Assembly: GCA_013815505.1 (NCBI GenBank)
Contig: JACDGA010000032.1
Coordinates: 1 to 10,828, forward strand
Origin: Acidimicrobiia bacterium
GTDB lineage: Bacteria > Actinomycetota > Acidimicrobiia > Acidimicrobiales > Ilumatobacteraceae
Length of the DNA stretch: 10,828 bases
Direction: 5' to 3'
Below, one piece after another: positions 1 through 7,500 of the stretch. Made by a program: the position numbers and the translations under genes. A model generated the notes under the pieces. The model searched no databases and was not told the origin of the DNA. It saw nothing but the letters and a program-made list of their open reading frames with translations. The stretch's first letter is position 1, and the number at the start of each line of letters is the position of its first letter.

Positions 1-509
1 GGGTCCCCGACGCGCTCCGCGACCTGTACCTCTGCGATGGGAGCGTGACACCGATCTACGTCGTCGACGGGATCCCGGTCAACGTCGGAAGGGCGCAGCC
101 GATCGTGCCGGACCGCACCCGCCGCCTCGTCGAGCACCGCGACCTCGGCTGCCGGGTACCGGGCTGCACCCAGACCCGATGGGTGCAAGTCCATCACATC
201 ATCCACCGCGTTGATCACGGTGACACCGACACCTGGAACCTGATCTGTCTCTGCCCAACCCATCACCGCATGCACCACCGCAACGAGCTCGGCATCACCG
301 GCAACGCCGACCAGGCACCGGGTTCACGCGGTGCGGTCGTGTTCACTGATGCTCGCGGGCGATGTATCGAGCCCGGCGCGGCACCCACCACGCCAGGCGG
401 CCCACCACCACCACCGACCGGAACCTGGCAACACCCCCTCGGTGAACGCCTCGACCACTGGGCCGTCCACTTCAACCCACCCCGCAGCACACACGCCGAC
501 ACCAACTGA
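1..509 (+). CDS. HNH endonuclease, DUF222/13E12-repeat type (3' end, partial)
   Basis: The gene enters from the left edge; codons are in frame from base 3 and end at TGA 507-509. An in-frame GTG at base 45 is not a believable start, because the residues before it (LYLCDG at about 27-44) already belong to the conserved family block. The visible part is the C-terminal HNH nuclease domain. Counting from base 45, it has C36-x4-C41 (CRVPGC), the HH pair at 50-51, N65 in TWNL, C70-x2-H73-H74 and H77/H78. These are the expected zinc ligands and the H-N-H catalytic set, so the domain looks intact. A Pro/Gly-rich tail of about 75 residues follows. The family is widespread in Actinobacteria, often in many copies per genome. 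Its biological role is not settled; metal-dependent DNA cleavage is inferred from the fold. The missing N-terminus should carry DUF222. Nothing in the adjacent gene suggests a functional partner. Confidence 0.9.
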   Translation, partial: VPDALRDLYLCDGSVTPIYVVDGIPVNVGRAQPIVPDRTRRLVEHRDLGCRVPGCTQTRWVQVHHIIHRVDHGDTDTWNLICLCPTHHRMHHRNELGITGNADQAPGSRGAVVFTDARGRCIEPGAAPTTPGGPPPPPTGTWQHPLGERLDHWAVHFNPPRSTHADTN

Positions 510-562
510 GTCGGCGGCGAGCTGCCGGTGTCCGCGACGCGGCATCCAGCGGCCACGCTCCC

Positions 563-568
563 TACGGT
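563..568 (+). promoter_or_regulatory. Putative -10 element (TACGGT) of the class V aminotransferase gene
   Basis: TACGGT fits the actinobacterial TANNNT -10 pattern and ends six bases before the ATG at 575. A transcript starting at the usual distance would begin at or next to the start codon, giving a leaderless mRNA. No properly spaced Shine-Dalgarno sequence and no clear -35 are visible. This is inferred from pattern only. Confidence 0.35.
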
Positions 569-574
569 GACGGG

Positions 575-1747
575 ATGACGACGGGCGACAGCAACGCGAT
601 CCGGGCGCGGTTTCCCGGTGTGCGTGGCGGATGGGCGCGGTTCGACGGCCCTGCTGGGACGCAGATGGTCGACACGGCCATCGCCGCGATGGGCGAGTGG
701 GCGTCCAGTGGCGACAACGCCAACAACGGCGGTCCGTTTGCGGCCGCGCTGCGATGCGACGAGCTGCTGGCGAGTGCGCGGGCGACCGTAGGCGAACTGC
801 TCGGCGCCGAGCCGGGATCGATCGCGTTCGGCGCCAACATGACCACGATGACGCTGGCGTTCACGCGCGCCGTCGGATCGACGCTACGAGAGGGCGACCG
901 GATCGTCGGGACGCGCCTCGACCACGACGCCAACGTGACGCCGTGGCGGCTCGTCTGCGACGAGCGTGGCGCCGAGCACGTGCTCGCCCCGTTCGATCCG
1001 ATGACCGGCGGGCTCGACCCTGCCGACGTCATCGCCGAGATCGACGAGCGCACGCGATGGGTCGCCGTCACGGGAGCGTCGAACCTGCTCGGCACGGTGC
1101 CCGACCTCGCGCCGATCGTCGCCGCTGCCCACGACGCGGGGGCGAAGGTGTTCGTGGACGCCGTGCACCTTGCTCCGCACCAGGCGATCGACGTCGCCGC
1201 ACTCGGTTGCGACGTCCTCGTGACGAGCCCGTACAAGTGGTACGGGCCGCACGCCGGCGTGCTGTGTGCCGATGCAGCGTTCGTCGACGAGCTCCCCGTC
1301 GCAAAGGTGCGACCCGCGGGTGATCGGTTCCCCAATCGGTTCGAGACAGGCACCGCCAACTTCGAGTCGATTGCCGCCACCATGGCCGCTGCTCGCGACC
1401 TGCTGGACGCGGGCATGGATCAGGTTGCCGCCGACGAGGCGACGGTGTTCGCGCCGCTACTGGAGGGTTTGTCGGGCATGGACGGCGTCACCGTCTGGGG
1501 GCCGCCGTCACCGCAGGGGCGCACGCCGACGATCTCGTTCACCGTGCGCGACCGCTCGCCGGACGAGGTGGCCGCGGCGCTGGCGCGGGACACGATCGCC
1601 GTGTGGGCGGGGCACTCCTACGCAGTGGAAGCCGTTGCCCAGCTGGGACTCGACGCGAGCGGCGGCGTCGTGCGCGCCGGCGTCGTGCGGTACGTCGACG
1701 CCGACGACGTCGGCCGCCTGCTCGCCGCAGTCGAGCGCCTCACCTGA
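575..1747 (+). CDS. Cysteine desulfurase-like PLP enzyme, class V aminotransferase fold (VC1184/TIGR01976 subfamily)
   Basis: A 390-residue protein with the full class V aminotransferase fold. Visible landmarks are NGGPF (51-55), GANMTT (86-91), the RLDHDAN block (104-110), SNLLGT (159-164), the cofactor Asp and His in DAVH (D195, H198), the Schiff-base lysine K221 in SPYKWYGPH, and FETGTANFE (256-264). These blocks, especially LDHDAN and PYKWYGPH, match the subfamily named 'cysteine desulfurase family protein, VC1184'. All four cysteines (C61, C118, C212, C231) lie outside the C-terminal region where true desulfurases carry their catalytic cysteine. A sulfur-transfer role is therefore doubtful; a lyase or transaminase acting on an unknown amino compound is equally possible. 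No isc/suf genes lie nearby. Expected to be cytosolic. The ATG at 575 is favoured because it gives the family-typical N-terminus and follows a good -10 element. The gene converges with the kinase gene 27 bases downstream. Confidence 0.9.
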   Translation: MTTGDSNAIRARFPGVRGGWARFDGPAGTQMVDTAIAAMGEWASSGDNANNGGPFAAALRCDELLASARATVGELLGAEPGSIAFGANMTTMTLAFTRAVGSTLREGDRIVGTRLDHDANVTPWRLVCDERGAEHVLAPFDPMTGGLDPADVIAEIDERTRWVAVTGASNLLGTVPDLAPIVAAAHDAGAKVFVDAVHLAPHQAIDVAALGCDVLVTSPYKWYGPHAGVLCADAAFVDELPVAKVRPAGDRFPNRFETGTANFESIAATMAAARDLLDAGMDQVAADEATVFAPLLEGLSGMDGVTVWGPPSPQGRTPTISFTVRDRSPDEVAAALARDTIAVWAGHSYAVEAVAQLGLDASGGVVRAGVVRYVDADDVGRLLAAVERLT

Positions 1748-1774
1748 CGGCCGTCGCAGCTCGGGGGTGGTGAC

Positions 1775-3391
1775 TCAGTCGTCTCCGTCACCGTCATCGC
1801 CCTCTTTGCTGCCCTTGCCGCCGCCCTCCGCGAACGGCTGGACGATCTCGCGCACGTGGTCGGCGACGGAAGCGTCGATCTCGCCGTTCGCGCTCCACCG
1901 GTCGAGGTCGTCGATGAGATCCTGCGCCGCCTTGCGCGTCCCGCCGCGGCCGTTCGACTCCGCGAGCCGGTCGAGCGCGGACTGCAGGTCAGGGCCGCGC
2001 CGGCCGAACGAGCTCGGATCAGCGCTGACGAGGCCGGTGAGCTCGCCGAGGTCGTCGGGCAGCACGTTGGCGTCGATCAGCGGTGGCTGCGTCGTGGGCG
2101 GCGGCAGGGTAGTCGCCGGCATAGTGGTCGCCGGCACAGTGGTCGGCGGCACAGTGGTCGCCGGCACAGTGGTCGCCGGCAGCGTGGTGGCGGGTGCCGT
2201 GGCGAGGGGCGTCGTCGGCGTTCCCGTCGCCGGTGCCGTCGATCCGGTGGTGTCGCGCACCGGCGTCGTTGCCGCGCGGTCCAGGTTGGTGTCGGAGTTC
2301 GCCGCCATGGTGTCGCCACCTGGAGTTCCGTCGCCACCCGAGCCGGCTGCGATCGCGATCGCGGCGACGATCACGACTGCAGCGACGGCGAGCAGCCACC
2401 ACACGGGTCCGACGCCCCGCCCGCCGTCGTTCGGCTCGGTGTGTGACAGCGGTGCCCCCGTCGCGCCTGCCGGATAGGCGCTTGTCGCCGCAGGCGACGC
2501 AACAGCAAGCGTCGGTTCGCCGGCGGCGAAGGGCACGCCTGCCAGCGCCGCAGCCATCGCCGCGCGACCGTCGGCGGCGTCGGCCAGCGCGTCGCGCATC
2601 GCCGCGGCAGAGGCGTGGCGCTGGTCGGGTCGCTTCGACATCGCCGTGGCGATGACGGCGGCGACCGGGCCCGGCACATCGGCTCGCTGTGCCCGGATGT
2701 CGGGGACTGGCTGGTCGCGGTGGGCGAGCACCGTGGCAAGCGGCGTCTCCCCGCTGTATGGCGGCGTGCCCGTGAGCAGCTCGTACATCAGCACACCCGT
2801 GGCGTAGAGGTCGGTCGCCGGGGTCGCCCGCTCGCCCGCGGCTTGCTCGGGCGCGACGTAGCGGGGCGTGCCGACGAACTCGCCGTGCGAGGTGAGTGCT
2901 GCTTCGAGGTCGTCGAGGCGCTTGGCGATGCCGAAGTCGGCGAGCTTGACGGTGCCCTCGGGATCGATGAGCACGTTGGCCGGCTTCACGTCGCGATGGA
3001 CGATGCCCGCGGCATGCGCCGCGGCCAGTGCGTCGAGCAGTTGCGACGAGATGTCGACGACCCGATCGACGGGCAGCGGCCCTTCGCTCTCCAGCAGCTG
3101 TGCGGCATTCGTGCCCGGCACGTACTCGGTGACCAGGTAGAGGTAGCCGTCGCTGTCGCCTGCGTCGTAGATGGCGACGAGGTTGCGATGGGTGACGCCG
3201 GCCGCCACGCGGCCCTCGGCGACGAAGCGCGCCGTGAGCGCCGGATCGGCGTGTTCGGCGACGTCGCGTGGGATCATCTTGATCGCCACATCACGGTGGA
3301 GCACCCGGTCGTGGGCCTTCACGACTCGTGCCATCCCGCCGGCGCCGAGCGGGGCGCCGAGCTCGTATCGCGCTGCGAGCAACGAGGTCAT
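1775..3391 (-). CDS. Membrane Ser/Thr protein kinase with Thr/Pro-rich extracellular stalk, no PASTA domains
   Basis: A 538-residue Hanks-type kinase that phosphorylates protein Ser/Thr residues using ATP. The cytoplasmic catalytic domain (about 9-275) is complete: glycine loop GAGGMARV (16-23), AIK lysine K38, HRDVKPAN (132-139, D134 catalytic), DFG (152-154), an activation segment with T167, S168 and T175, and APE replaced by the equivalent VAPEQ (179-183). A juxtamembrane linker (276-328) leads to one membrane helix, about 329-350. Outside the membrane lie a Thr/Pro/Ala-rich stalk (about 371-438) containing TTVPA-type pentapeptide repeats, a 75-90-residue charged segment predicted helical (about 440-522), and a Gly/Lys then Asp-rich tail. 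PASTA repeats, typical of PknB, are absent, so the ligand is unknown. There is no phosphatase, FHA or cell-division gene beside it. The ATG at 3391 starts ten residues ahead of the glycine loop, as usual for the family. Confidence 0.95.
   Translation of the reverse strand: MTSLLAARYELGAPLGAGGMARVVKAHDRVLHRDVAIKMIPRDVAEHADPALTARFVAEGRVAAGVTHRNLVAIYDAGDSDGYLYLVTEYVPGTNAAQLLESEGPLPVDRVVDISSQLLDALAAAHAAGIVHRDVKPANVLIDPEGTVKLADFGIAKRLDDLEAALTSHGEFVGTPRYVAPEQAAGERATPATDLYATGVLMYELLTGTPPYSGETPLATVLAHRDQPVPDIRAQRADVPGPVAAVIATAMSKRPDQRHASAAAMRDALADAADGRAAMAAALAGVPFAAGEPTLAVASPAATSAYPAGATGAPLSHTEPNDGGRGVGPVWWLLAVAAVVIVAAIAIAAGSGGDGTPGGDTMAANSDTNLDRAATTPVRDTTGSTAPATGTPTTPLATAPATTLPATTVPATTVPPTTVPATTMPATTLPPPTTQPPLIDANVLPDDLGELTGLVSADPSSFGRRGPDLQSALDRLAESNGRGGTRKAAQDLIDDLDRWSANGEIDASVADHVREIVQPFAEGGGKGSKEGDDGDGDD
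2109..2198. repeat. Six-unit 15-bp tandem repeat inside the kinase gene
   Basis: Units of the form GTGGTCGCCGGCACA (plus strand) start at 2109, 2124, 2139, 2154 and 2169, and a decayed unit starts at 2184. Units two and four are identical; units one, three and five differ from them at one to three positions. Read on the minus strand, each unit encodes a TTVPA-like pentapeptide in the extracellular stalk of the kinase. The 15-bp period keeps the reading frame, so copy number could change without breaking the gene. Confidence 0.85.
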
Positions 3392-3400
3392 CAGCGCCCC

Positions 3401-3406
3401 AACCTA
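3401..3406 (-). promoter_or_regulatory. Putative -10 element (TAGGTT on the minus strand) of the kinase gene
   Basis: On the minus strand TAGGTT lies nine bases before the ATG at 3391. It fits TANNNT, and the spacing suits a leaderless or very short-leader transcript. The bases between (GGGGCGCTG) are only a weak Shine-Dalgarno candidate. No good -35 was found. It shares the 68-base divergent gap with the hydrolase promoter. Confidence 0.35.
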
Positions 3407-3445
3407 CGGGGAATCGGTGACGACCACGGCGCGAGGCGAGGCCGA

Positions 3446-3451
3446 TAACGT
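3446..3451 (+). promoter_or_regulatory. Putative -10 element (TAACGT) of the alpha/beta hydrolase gene
   Basis: TAACGT (or GATAAC, two bases earlier) ends eight bases before the ATG at 3460. The intervening TGACCCGCC region holds no Shine-Dalgarno sequence, so a leaderless transcript starting at or near the ATG is likely. Inferred from pattern and spacing only. Confidence 0.4.
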
Positions 3452-3459
3452 GACCCGCC

Positions 3460-4353
3460 ATGCCGCACGTCGACGCCAACGGACTCCGCATCGAGTACGA
3501 CGAGCGAGGCAGCGGCGAGCCGTTGCTCCTGGTCATGGGGCTCGGCTCGCAGATGATCCTGTGGCACGACTCGTTCATCGATCTGCTGGTCGAGCGCGGT
3601 TTCCGGGTGATCAGGTACGACAACCGTGACATCGGCGGGAGCACGCATCTGGACCGCGAGAAGGTTCCGTCCGTCGGGCGTACGCTCGCCGCCCTGCTGT
3701 CGCGTCGGTGGGCAAAGGCGCCCTACCTGTTGTCCGACATGGCGGCCGACGGCGTCGGCTTGCTCGCCGCGCTCGGTATCGAGCAGGCGCACGTCGTGGG
3801 CGCCTCGATGGGCGGCATGATCGCTCAGACGATGGCGATCGAGCACCCCAACCGGGTCCGCTCGCTGACGTCGATCATGTCCAACACCGGCGACCGGCGC
3901 GCCGGTCAGGCGAAGTTCAGCGTGCTGCGCAGGCTCGCGGCGGGGATGCGCAAGCGACCGGCCGACCGCGTCGAGGCGACGGTGGCGACATTCCGGTTGA
4001 TCAGCGGACCGCACTTCAACGAGGACGAGGCGCGCCTGCTGGCGAAGCGTACGATCGAACGCGGCGACGATGAGGCCGGCACCGGTCGCCAGCTGGCGGC
4101 AACCATGGCGAGCCCCAACCGCACCGCAGGGCTGCGCTCGTTGCGGGTGCCGACGCTCGTGATCCACGGCATGGTCGATCCGCTCGTGAAGCCGTCGGGT
4201 GGCCGGGCGACGGCCACGGCGGTGCCTGGCGCCGAGCTGCTGATGTTCAACGACATGGGTCACGACATGCCACCGGTGCGCTGGCCAGCCATTGCCGACG
4301 CCATCAGAGCGAACGCCAACCGCGCAGCGAAGCAGCCCGCTCCCGTCGCCTGA
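3460..4353 (+). CDS. Alpha/beta-fold hydrolase, RdmC-like esterase group
   Basis: A 297-residue cytosolic protein with a complete Ser-Asp-His triad. The nucleophile elbow is GASMGG with S116. The acid is D240 in HGMVDPLV. The histidine is H268 in MGHDMP. The oxyanion-hole region is VMGLGS (25-30), and YDNRDIGGSTHLD (53-65) is typical of the group that includes the polyketide methyl-esterase RdmC and many uncharacterised actinobacterial hydrolases. A helical lid occupies roughly 142-225. Ester hydrolysis is the most likely chemistry, but the substrate cannot be read from the sequence and no biosynthetic genes lie nearby to suggest one. There is no signal peptide or membrane segment. The ATG at 3460 gives the usual short N-terminus before the first strand and follows a -10-like TAACGT at leaderless spacing. 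The gene is divergent from the kinase; co-regulation is possible but not shown. Confidence 0.92.
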   Translation: MPHVDANGLRIEYDERGSGEPLLLVMGLGSQMILWHDSFIDLLVERGFRVIRYDNRDIGGSTHLDREKVPSVGRTLAALLSRRWAKAPYLLSDMAADGVGLLAALGIEQAHVVGASMGGMIAQTMAIEHPNRVRSLTSIMSNTGDRRAGQAKFSVLRRLAAGMRKRPADRVEATVATFRLISGPHFNEDEARLLAKRTIERGDDEAGTGRQLAATMASPNRTAGLRSLRVPTLVIHGMVDPLVKPSGGRATATAVPGAELLMFNDMGHDMPPVRWPAIADAIRANANRAAKQPAPVA

Positions 4354-4363
4354 CCTCGTGTCA

Positions 4364-4391
4364 CTACGCACGCGTAGGTCCGGCACGCGTG
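4364..4391. promoter_or_regulatory. Pair of short palindromes, possible operator
   Basis: Within the 144-base gap before the addB-like gene, CTACGCACGCGTAG (4364-4377) is an inverted repeat with perfect six-base arms around a two-base centre, and CACGCGTG (4384-4391) is a perfect eight-base palindrome. Both contain GCACGCGT, repeated at a 15-base offset (4368 and 4383). The centres are 17 bases apart. The loops are too short for a hairpin terminator and there is no T-run, so a binding site for a dimeric protein is more likely than a terminator. It sits just after the hydrolase stop and about 110 bases upstream of the next start. Chance occurrence in GC-rich DNA cannot be excluded. Confidence 0.3.
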
Positions 4392-4481
4392 GCGAGGGAA
4401 GCGCCAGCGACGAGCCACACGCGGCGCGAGGAGAAAGCGAAGCGGACGACGAGCCCGCAGTAGTACGTCACACCCCTTCGG

Positions 4482-4487
4482 TACTGT
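4482..4487 (+). promoter_or_regulatory. Putative -10 element (TACTGT) of the addB-addA-like operon
   Basis: TACTGT ends ten bases before the GTG start at 4498, compatible with transcription beginning at or just before the start codon. No Shine-Dalgarno sequence precedes the GTG, and no convincing -35 or actinobacterial LexA box (TCGAAC-N4-GTTCGA) is visible in the gap, so SOS control is not indicated. Confidence 0.4.
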
Positions 4488-4488
4488 C

Positions 4489-4512
4489 GACGGTGCCGTG
4501 ATCCACACCGTC
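4489..4512. repeat. Inverted repeat across the addB-like start codon
   Basis: GACGGTG (4489-4495) and CACCGTC (4506-4512) are perfect seven-base arms separated by ten bases. The GTG start codon (4498-4500) lies in the central spacer. On a transcript with a leader this could form a hairpin presenting the start codon in its loop; on DNA it could be an operator overlapping the transcription start. On a truly leaderless transcript the hairpin could not form. Confidence 0.3.
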
Positions 4513-7500
4513 ATCCCCGTCTCGTACGGACGTCCTGCGACCGACGCCCTGGCCGACGCCATCGCCGAGGTGAAGTCGAAGGGCGGCCCGCTCGCGCCCG
4601 TCACCGTCATCGTCCCGTCCAACATCGCCGGTCTCTACGCCCGCCGACTCCTCGGCGCTCGCCGCGGCCTCGCCAACGTCAGCTTCGTGACACCGTTCCG
4701 CTTCGCCGAACTGCTCAGTGCCGATGTCCTCGTCGATCGCCGCCCGCTCACCAACCCGATGCTGGGCGCTGCGGTGCGCGTGGCCCTGCGCGACGACCCC
4801 CGTCCCTTCGGCGATACCGCCGACCATCGCGCCACGGAGGACGCGGTCGCCAGGCTGTACGCAACGGTGTCGCACCTCTCGACAAACGCCCGGCGCGCGC
4901 TCGCCGCCGACGCTTGGGGCGCGCTGATGGTGCGTCTGTACGAGCGCGTGCACGCATTCGTGCGGATGTACGACGACGACAACGACGTCGCACGTGCTGC
5001 CCGAGCCCGCGACGGCCTCGACGCCGCGCTCGATCCGTTCGGCGCGCTGGTGTGGTATCTGCCCGAGCCGGTGACGGACGAGCTCGGCCTGCTCATGCGG
5101 GCGTGCTTCGACGCTGCCCCGGCGCACGTCATCGTCGGCCGAACCGGCGACCCCGATGCCGATGCCGAGGTCCGCAGGGCGTGCCGCCAGGTCGGAGTCG
5201 ATCTCGACGCTGCCGGCGACGGCGACGCCGGTCCGCTCCCGACGGCATCAACGTTGATCTCCGTGACCGACGCCGACGAGGAGGTTCGCCACGTCATCTC
5301 GTCCACGTGGCAGCTCGCCGAGTCCGGTACCCCGATGCACCGGATCGCGATCGTGTATCCCGTCCACTCGCCCTACCTGCGCACGCTGCACTCCCAACTC
5401 GCTGCGGCCCGGATGCCGTTCAGCGGCCCGTCGCCGTTCACGCTCGCCGACACCGTGCCAGGTTCGGTTCTGCTCGGCGTGCTCGGCCTCGACGAGTTGA
5501 ACTGGCGTCGCGATCGGGTCATGGCGCTCGTCGCGTCCGGTCCACTTCGACATCGGTCCGGTGCGGCGCAGCCCGCTGCGTGGGAACGCGTCAGCCGCGC
5601 TGCGGGCGTCGTCGGCGGACGTGACGACTGGGACCGCAAGCTCGCAGAGTGGCAGCGGTATTGCAGCGCCAGGGCCATCGAGGCAGGTGAGGTGGCGGAG
5701 CACAGTGCCAACGAGGAGGATCGTTCCGCCGGCGTGGTCGAAGCCGGTTCCTATTCGGCACGGAGGTGGCGCTCCGATGCGCTCGCCGCCGAGGCGCTCC
5801 GTGGATTCGTCGCCGACCTCGGTTCGGCGCTCGACGTGGTGAGGGCGGCCACCGAGTGGTCAGCACGCGCCGACGCCGCGGTGTCGATGCTCGAGACCCT
5901 GCTCGGCACCCGCCGCACGCGGTGGCCCGACGAGCAGCTCGATGCGCTCGACCGGGTGACCGACTCGCTCGCCCGCCTGCACCAGCTCGACGCGATCGAA
6001 CCTGCGCCCACGCTCGGCGCCTTCGTGAGCGCCGTTGAAGCCGAGCTCGAAGCCTCGGCGCCCCGAGTCGGCCGCTTCGGCGCTGGTGTCGCGCTCGTGC
6101 CGCTGGCCGCGGCGGCGGGGCTTGACGTCGACGCCGTGTTCGTCCTCGGGATGGCAGAGGGCTTGTGTCCGAGCGGCCGCCTCGACAACGCGCTGCTGCC
6201 CGAATCGCTTGCCGAGCGGACCGACGGCGAGGTGGCAACGCCGACGGCGCGCCTCCACATCCAGCACCGCCAGCTGCTCGCCGCCCTCGCCGGTGCGCCG
6301 GCCGGGCGCCGGACGATGACGTTCGCTCGCGGCGACCTGCGCACGAGCCGCCGGCACCTCCCGTCGCGCTGGTTGCTCGCCAGCGCGAGCGAGCTCGCCG
6401 GCGAGCCGGTGCTCAGCGACGAGCTCGACTCGTGTGGCGTGGTGGCCGAGGTCGCCTCGTTCGCCGCCCGTCTCGCAAGCGGAACGGCGCCGGCGTCCGA
6501 GGCCGAACACGATCTCGCGCTGGTGAGCGCAGTTGCCGAGCCGACCGCCCATCCGGCGATCGGATCGGCTGGCCGCGGGATCGTCGCGCAGCGCCTCCGC
6601 CGGTCGCGCGAGTTCACCGAGTGGGACGGAAACATCTCGGGCCACTTCGCCGGCAGTCCTGCCGACGACGCGAAACCGATGTCGCCGACGCGGCTCGAGA
6701 CGTGGGCGACGTGTGGCATGCGCTACTTCCTCGGCCCCGTGCTCGGCCTGCGCGAGCGCGACGACCCGGAGCGCATCACGGAGCTCGGTGCGCTCGACAA
6801 GGGCAACGTGCTGCACAAGGTGCTCGAGGACTTCGTCACCGAGGCGCTGTCGACACGGGTCGTGCCGGCGCCGAGAAACACGTGGTCGGACGCTCAGCGG
6901 CGCCGGCTGCACGAGATCGGTGACGAGTTGTTCGACCAGCTTGAACGAGAGGGCAAGACGGGTCGGGCATTGCTGTGGACGGAGCAACGGCGCGTCCTGC
7001 ACCAGAATCTCGATCGATTCCTCGCCGAGGACGACCGGCAACGGGCGGCGAGAGGGACCACGCCGGACGAGGTCGAGCGGTCGTTCGGGATCGACGATGC
7101 CGAACCGCTCTCTGTCGAGCTCGCCGACGGTCGCATCCTGCGCTTCCGCGGCCGCATCGATCGCATCGACCGCACGGCTGACGGCGCGCCCGTCGTGTAC
7201 GACTACAAGTCCGGCTCCGGCTCGAAGTACGAGGGTTGGAACGGCGACGCCGATGCCGTGATGGCGGGCACCGTGCTGCAACCTGCGATCTACGCCGAGG
7301 CCGTGCGCGATCCTTCGAGCTCGGAGGCGGTCGAGGCGGCGCTGTGGTTCCTGGAGCCGAAGGCGGACAAGACGTTCCGGACCGTGTCGATCGACGGTCG
7401 CGCCCGGCAGCGCTTCCGCGACGTCGCCACGACGATCGTCGACGGTGTCGAGGCCGGTGCCTTCCCCGCCGTCCCGGGTGAGTGGAACGCCTTCTTCCGG

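Noticed and set aside
512..527. Possible terminator hairpin after the HNH gene (CGGC...GCCG).
   Set aside because: Only a four-base stem with an eight-base loop and no T-run; expected by chance in this base composition.
562..1416. 284-codon minus-strand frame opposite the aminotransferase gene.
   Set aside because: A Ser/Ala/Arg-rich shadow product with no domain; the plus strand has the full PLP-enzyme motif set.
1266..2477. 403-codon plus-strand frame spanning the end of the aminotransferase gene and the antisense of the kinase, with Val/Gly repeats.
   Set aside because: It overlaps two well-supported genes out of frame; the Val/Gly repeats are just the antisense reading of the 15-bp kinase stalk repeat.
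3391..4386. 331-codon minus-strand frame opposite the hydrolase gene.
   Set aside because: Arg/His-rich shadow translation; the plus strand has an intact Ser-Asp-His triad.
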